Assembly: GCA_900768435.1 (NCBI GenBank)
Contig: CAAGCW010000003.1
Span: 62,001-126,000, forward strand
Origin: an uncultured Collinsella sp.
GTDB taxonomy: Bacteria; Actinomycetota; Coriobacteriia; Coriobacteriales; Coriobacteriaceae
Length of the DNA: 64,000 bases
Reading direction: 5' to 3'
Shown piece by piece: positions 61,110 through 64,000 of the stretch. A program made the position numbers and the translations under genes. The notes below the pieces were generated by a model. The model was not told where the DNA came from, made no database searches, and was given only the letters and a program-made list of their open reading frames with translations. Each line of letters opens with the position of its first letter. The first letter of the stretch is position 1.

Positions 61110-64000
61110 TTATTCGGAACGTAGGGCCTCCACGGGGTCTTTCTTGGATGCGCTGCGGGCCGGCAGCAGGCCAGCGACAACCGTCAGCAACACCGAAATC
61201 GCAATGAGCACCAGCGCATCCTGCACGGGCAGGCTCATCAGGTTGGGCACCTGCTTGGCCGCAAGCGCCCAGGCATTGACCGGAAAACTCACGAGCACCA
61301 CGACGACAATGGCGAAGACGCCGGCAATGAGACCTTCGATGAAAGTCTCGGCATTGAATACGTTGGCCACGTTACGCTTCGACGCGCCGATCGCGCGCAG
61401 GATGCCAATCTCCTTTTTGCGTTCCAGTACGCTGATGTAGGTGATGATGCCGATCATGATGGAGCTCACGACCAGACTGATGCTCACGAATGCGATGAGC
61501 ACCAAGCTGATGGTGTTCACGATGTCGGTCACCGAGCCCATGATGATGCCCATGTAGTCGGTGTACGAGATGGCCTGCTCGTCATGGCCAGCGGCTTTGA
61601 CCTGCTTGTTGTACACGCCGATATGATCGAGCACGCGCTCCTTGGCCTCAAAGTCGCGCGGGAAAATCTTAACCGAGATGGGGTCTGCCTCATCCGCATA
61701 GCCCAACGTGGTCAGATTGTTGTCGTAGGTGAGCTTCGAAGCTTGGGCATAGCTCATCATGAGCGAACTCAGGTCCTCGGCGTCCATGTTGAAGTGGATG
61801 GCACGAGCAAAGGCGCTCGCATCCACGTGCATGGCGCTCGCCAGGTTGGCAAAACTCGAAGACATCTGCGTCGCCATCTGGTCCATAAGCCCCGCTGCGC
61901 CCGCCTTGAGCTGGGACGATACCGTCGACGCTATCTGCTCGCTGATTGCCTTCATCACCTGATCCATAGCCTGCTGCAGATACGGAGCCAGCTGCTTTTG
62001 CACATAGTCGGTCATCGCCTGTTGCAGGCGCTCGGCCAGGGCATCGCCGCCGAGCGCTTTGAGCTGGGCCAGGATTTGCTGGGCCGCGTCATCATTCTCA
62101 AGATACGTCGAGAATGCGGCAGCGAGCTTTGACGCGTCCTTAAGATCTTCGGGCGACAGCGCCTTAAACTGATCGGACTGCAAAAAGCCCTCAAACAGTT
62201 GGTTGGCAAGCGTTCCCACCTGCTGCATTTGCTCGGGCGTGAGCTCCAGACCGTCAAAGATGCCCGAAAAATCTGGGGTTGGCGCTTTGGCCATGATGTC
62301 ACTGAAGTCGATGTCCTTCCCAACACCCGAAAGGTCAATGTCCAGCCCGGACAAGTCGATACCAGAAAGGTCCATACCGCCGGCAGCGCCCGAGAGCGCA
62401 GACGTATCGAACGAGAACGCGCTCCTGAGCGCCGCCTCGTCCACACTGAACATGCTGCCCAGATCCACTCCTTGTTTGGCCTCGCCTTGCAGTTCGTCGA
62501 AGGTTTTGCCCGTAAAGACATCCGTCTCGGGATGAGCAAGTTGCTCTTTTACGATCTGCGAATTGGCGGCGCGCTCCATAAGCTGGCGAGTCAGCGCGTG
62601 CGTATAGGCAATACCCGGGGACAACGCGCTCGCGTTGGCCGTCTCGTTCGGTCGCACCACGCCCACAATACGCACGTCAATACCGTCGGCAACCTTGGCC
62701 GTCATAAAGTCGGCGTCGCCAGACATGTCAGTCCACATGCCGGTCTCTTCGTTTTTGCGATACGCATCGGCCGGCGACAGCACCCTAAACGTCGTGGACA
62801 GCGCATCGTCGTAGGTAAAGTCGGTACCGGTCTCGGGCGCTTCGACGCCACCGTCAGCCGTCATAGCGCTGTTAACCAGGTCGTTGAGCTCATTGATATC
62901 CAGCGCACCGATGCTGTAGAGCGTATAGTCGCCCACCGTGCCACGACTCGAAAGCACCATCACGGCTTCGTTGGCAGACGTGGGCCAATGACCGGCGACG
63001 ACATCGTACTGGCTGTCGAGCAGGCTCTGGTCGTCAATCATCTCGTTAAAGACCGAGGTTCCCATGGATTCCATGCTCACCGTTGCCGCCGAGCTCGCGC
63101 CTCCGCTCATGGCCTCGGTCATGGCGTTGGGCACCAGCCGGACAGGCTTCTCATCGCCCTTGCCGGCACGATAGACAACCGGCGATACACCGTAGCCGTA
63201 CTGAATGGCGTTGACCTCTTTATCGATGCCGTCGCCACCGGCATCGAGCCATGCCTTAAAGCTCGTCATGTCGTTGGACTTAACGCTCGCAAACATATCC
63301 TTTACGGCCGTGACCACAGGAATCTTATCGGTTCCCTTAGCCTTGCCGCCGGCACTGTCGTCGGACGAATCCACGTTTTCAGGCGAGTCATCATCCGCAG
63401 CCCCCTGCCCGCCCATCATGGACGACAGGTCGTAATCCTGCTTGGAAATGGTGAGCGGGTAGCTCGAGAGCGTGTCCTCCTCGACCTTTTTGATGTAGCC
63501 GTTTACGCCATTGGAGAGCGCTAGAATCGCCGCGATGCCGATAATGCCAATCGAACCCGCAAAGGCCGTCATGGCCGTGCGGCCCTTCTTGGTCATGAGA
63601 TTTCGAGCAGAAAGCCCCAGCGCCGTCACAAAACTCATCGAGGTTTTGCGCGTAGGCTTAGCCTCGCGACGCGCGGCCTTGGCAACATCAAAAGGGTCGG
63701 AATCGTCGGTAATCTTGCCGTCCGCCAGGTTGACGATGCGCGTAGCGTATTGGTACGCCAGCTCGGGATTGTGCGTGACCATGATGACCAGACGGTCGCG
63801 CGCAACGTCTTTGAGCAAATCCATGACCTGCACGGACGTTGTGGAATCCAAGGCGCCGGTCGGCTCGTCTGCCAGCACGATCTCGGGATCGTTGATCAGA
63901 GCGCGGGCGATGGCCACGCGCTGCATCTGCCCACCCGAAAGCTGGCTCGGGCGCTTGTTCACGTGCTCGCCCAGGCCAACTTTCTCCAACGCCTCGCGCG
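61110..64000 (-). CDS. MacB-like ABC transporter, ATPase-permease fusion, 5' end outside window
   Basis: A single-polypeptide ABC transporter of the MacB/LolCDE-like (FtsX permease) type; 962 residues are visible and the N-terminus lies beyond 64000. The visible ATPase part has LSGGQMQRVAIARAL and LADEPTGALDS. A first membrane helix (IGIIGIAAILALSNGV) is followed by an extracytoplasmic region of about 550 residues, and three C-terminal helices form the FtsX permease. The exterior region includes a run of DLSG/DFSG units (near 62270-62370) and long alanine/glutamine-rich helices, making it much larger than in MacB. Function could be export of a peptide or lipoprotein-like cargo, or mechanotransmission; the substrate is unknown. 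Confidence 0.9.
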   Translation of the reverse strand, partial: REALEKVGLGEHVNKRPSQLSGGQMQRVAIARALINDPEIVLADEPTGALDSTTSVQVMDLLKDVARDRLVIMVTHNPELAYQYATRIVNLADGKITDDSDPFDVAKAARREAKPTRKTSMSFVTALGLSARNLMTKKGRTAMTAFAGSIGIIGIAAILALSNGVNGYIKKVEEDTLSSYPLTISKQDYDLSSMMGGQGAADDDSPENVDSSDDSAGGKAKGTDKIPVVTAVKDMFASVKSNDMTSFKAWLDAGGDGIDKEVNAIQYGYGVSPVVYRAGKGDEKPVRLVPNAMTEAMSGGASSAATVSMESMGTSVFNEMIDDQSLLDSQYDVVAGHWPTSANEAVMVLSSRGTVGDYTLYSIGALDINELNDLVNSAMTADGGVEAPETGTDFTYDDALSTTFRVLSPADAYRKNEETGMWTDMSGDADFMTAKVADGIDVRIVGVVRPNETANASALSPGIAYTHALTRQLMERAANSQIVKEQLAHPETDVFTGKTFDELQGEAKQGVDLGSMFSVDEAALRSAFSFDTSALSGAAGGMDLSGIDLSGLDIDLSGVGKDIDFSDIMAKAPTPDFSGIFDGLELTPEQMQQVGTLANQLFEGFLQSDQFKALSPEDLKDASKLAAAFSTYLENDDAAQQILAQLKALGGDALAERLQQAMTDYVQKQLAPYLQQAMDQVMKAISEQIASTVSSQLKAGAAGLMDQMATQMSSSFANLASAMHVDASAFARAIHFNMDAEDLSSLMMSYAQASKLTYDNNLTTLGYADEADPISVKIFPRDFEAKERVLDHIGVYNKQVKAAGHDEQAISYTDYMGIIMGSVTDIVNTISLVLIAFVSISLVVSSIMIGIITYISVLERKKEIGILRAIGASKRNVANVFNAETFIEGLIAGVFAIVVVVLVSFPVNAWALAAKQVPNLMSLPVQDALVLIAISVLLTVVAGLLPARSASKKDPVEALRSE

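Overview
The window is GC-rich, densely coded bacterial chromosome. The gene content suggests a gut Coriobacteriia-type actinomycete, most likely Collinsella or a close relative. This is inference from a bile salt hydrolase, LAxTG-type (class E sortase) surface proteins, GC-rich coding with Shine-Dalgarno starts, and the mix of transporters and RNA-modification genes. About 57 protein genes can be supported. I recognise no rRNA, tRNA, CRISPR array, prophage or intact insertion sequence.

Layout. 1-6400: a partial EamA exporter, the K+ transporter Kup behind a structured leader, bile salt hydrolase, a peptide-deformylase-like protein with an altered active site, and an NCS2 purine-type permease. 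6355-10455: a tandem duplication of about 2 kb carrying two LAxTG-anchored beta-helix surface proteins; the second unit carries a copy of the permease 3' end and its terminator. 10653-15940: esterase, UraA, a MetE-like methyltransferase with its LysR regulator, and a HAD phosphatase. 16109-18142: a TPP riboswitch with intrinsic terminator, then thiM, a thiamine-binding protein and thiE. 18251-23814: patatin, then two tandem c-di-GMP proteins (GGDEF-PAS-GGDEF-GGDEF-EAL and GGDEF-PAS-GGDEF). 23815-25990: an AT-richer patch with an IS30-like remnant, a flavoprotein, and a strongly structured leader before a cysteine-less ArsC/Spx-like protein. 25991-33572: CobW GTPase, TrmL, and a minus-strand group of TetM-like GTPase, AAA ATPase and class II UvrA. 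33876-44851: acetyltransferase, rRNA methyltransferases RsmJ and RlmA, MATE, LysR/EamA pair, Ung, SDR plus Vut-family transporter, and release factor 3. 45007-49570: a YtrA-type GntR/ABC operon, then ClC, LOG and K+ channel genes. 49741-56544: hybrid histidine kinase with two solute-binding-like domains, flavin protein, MalY/PatB lyase, TrmO, an Xre-zinc ribbon-TipAS regulator, glutaredoxin. 56545-58720: an accessory patch with an unknown 428-aa protein, a 35-codon frame and an orphan ribbon-helix-helix protein. 58720-64000: Dus, an unknown membrane protein, and a MacB-like ABC transporter cut by the window end.

The clearest systems are thiamine salvage under TPP control, c-di-GMP turnover, and RNA/ribosome maintenance (TrmL, TrmO, Dus, RsmJ, RlmA, RF3, TetM-like factor). 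The most unusual DNA is non-coding. One is a family of 25-35 bp hairpin elements sharing a GGGAC/GTCCC-type core but carrying different, self-complementary arms, several of them touching stop codons. Another is a leader of about 155 nt at 25384-25553 that can fold end to end and can switch with a second hairpin next to a start codon. A third is a stem-loop in front of kup kept paired by G-U wobbles.
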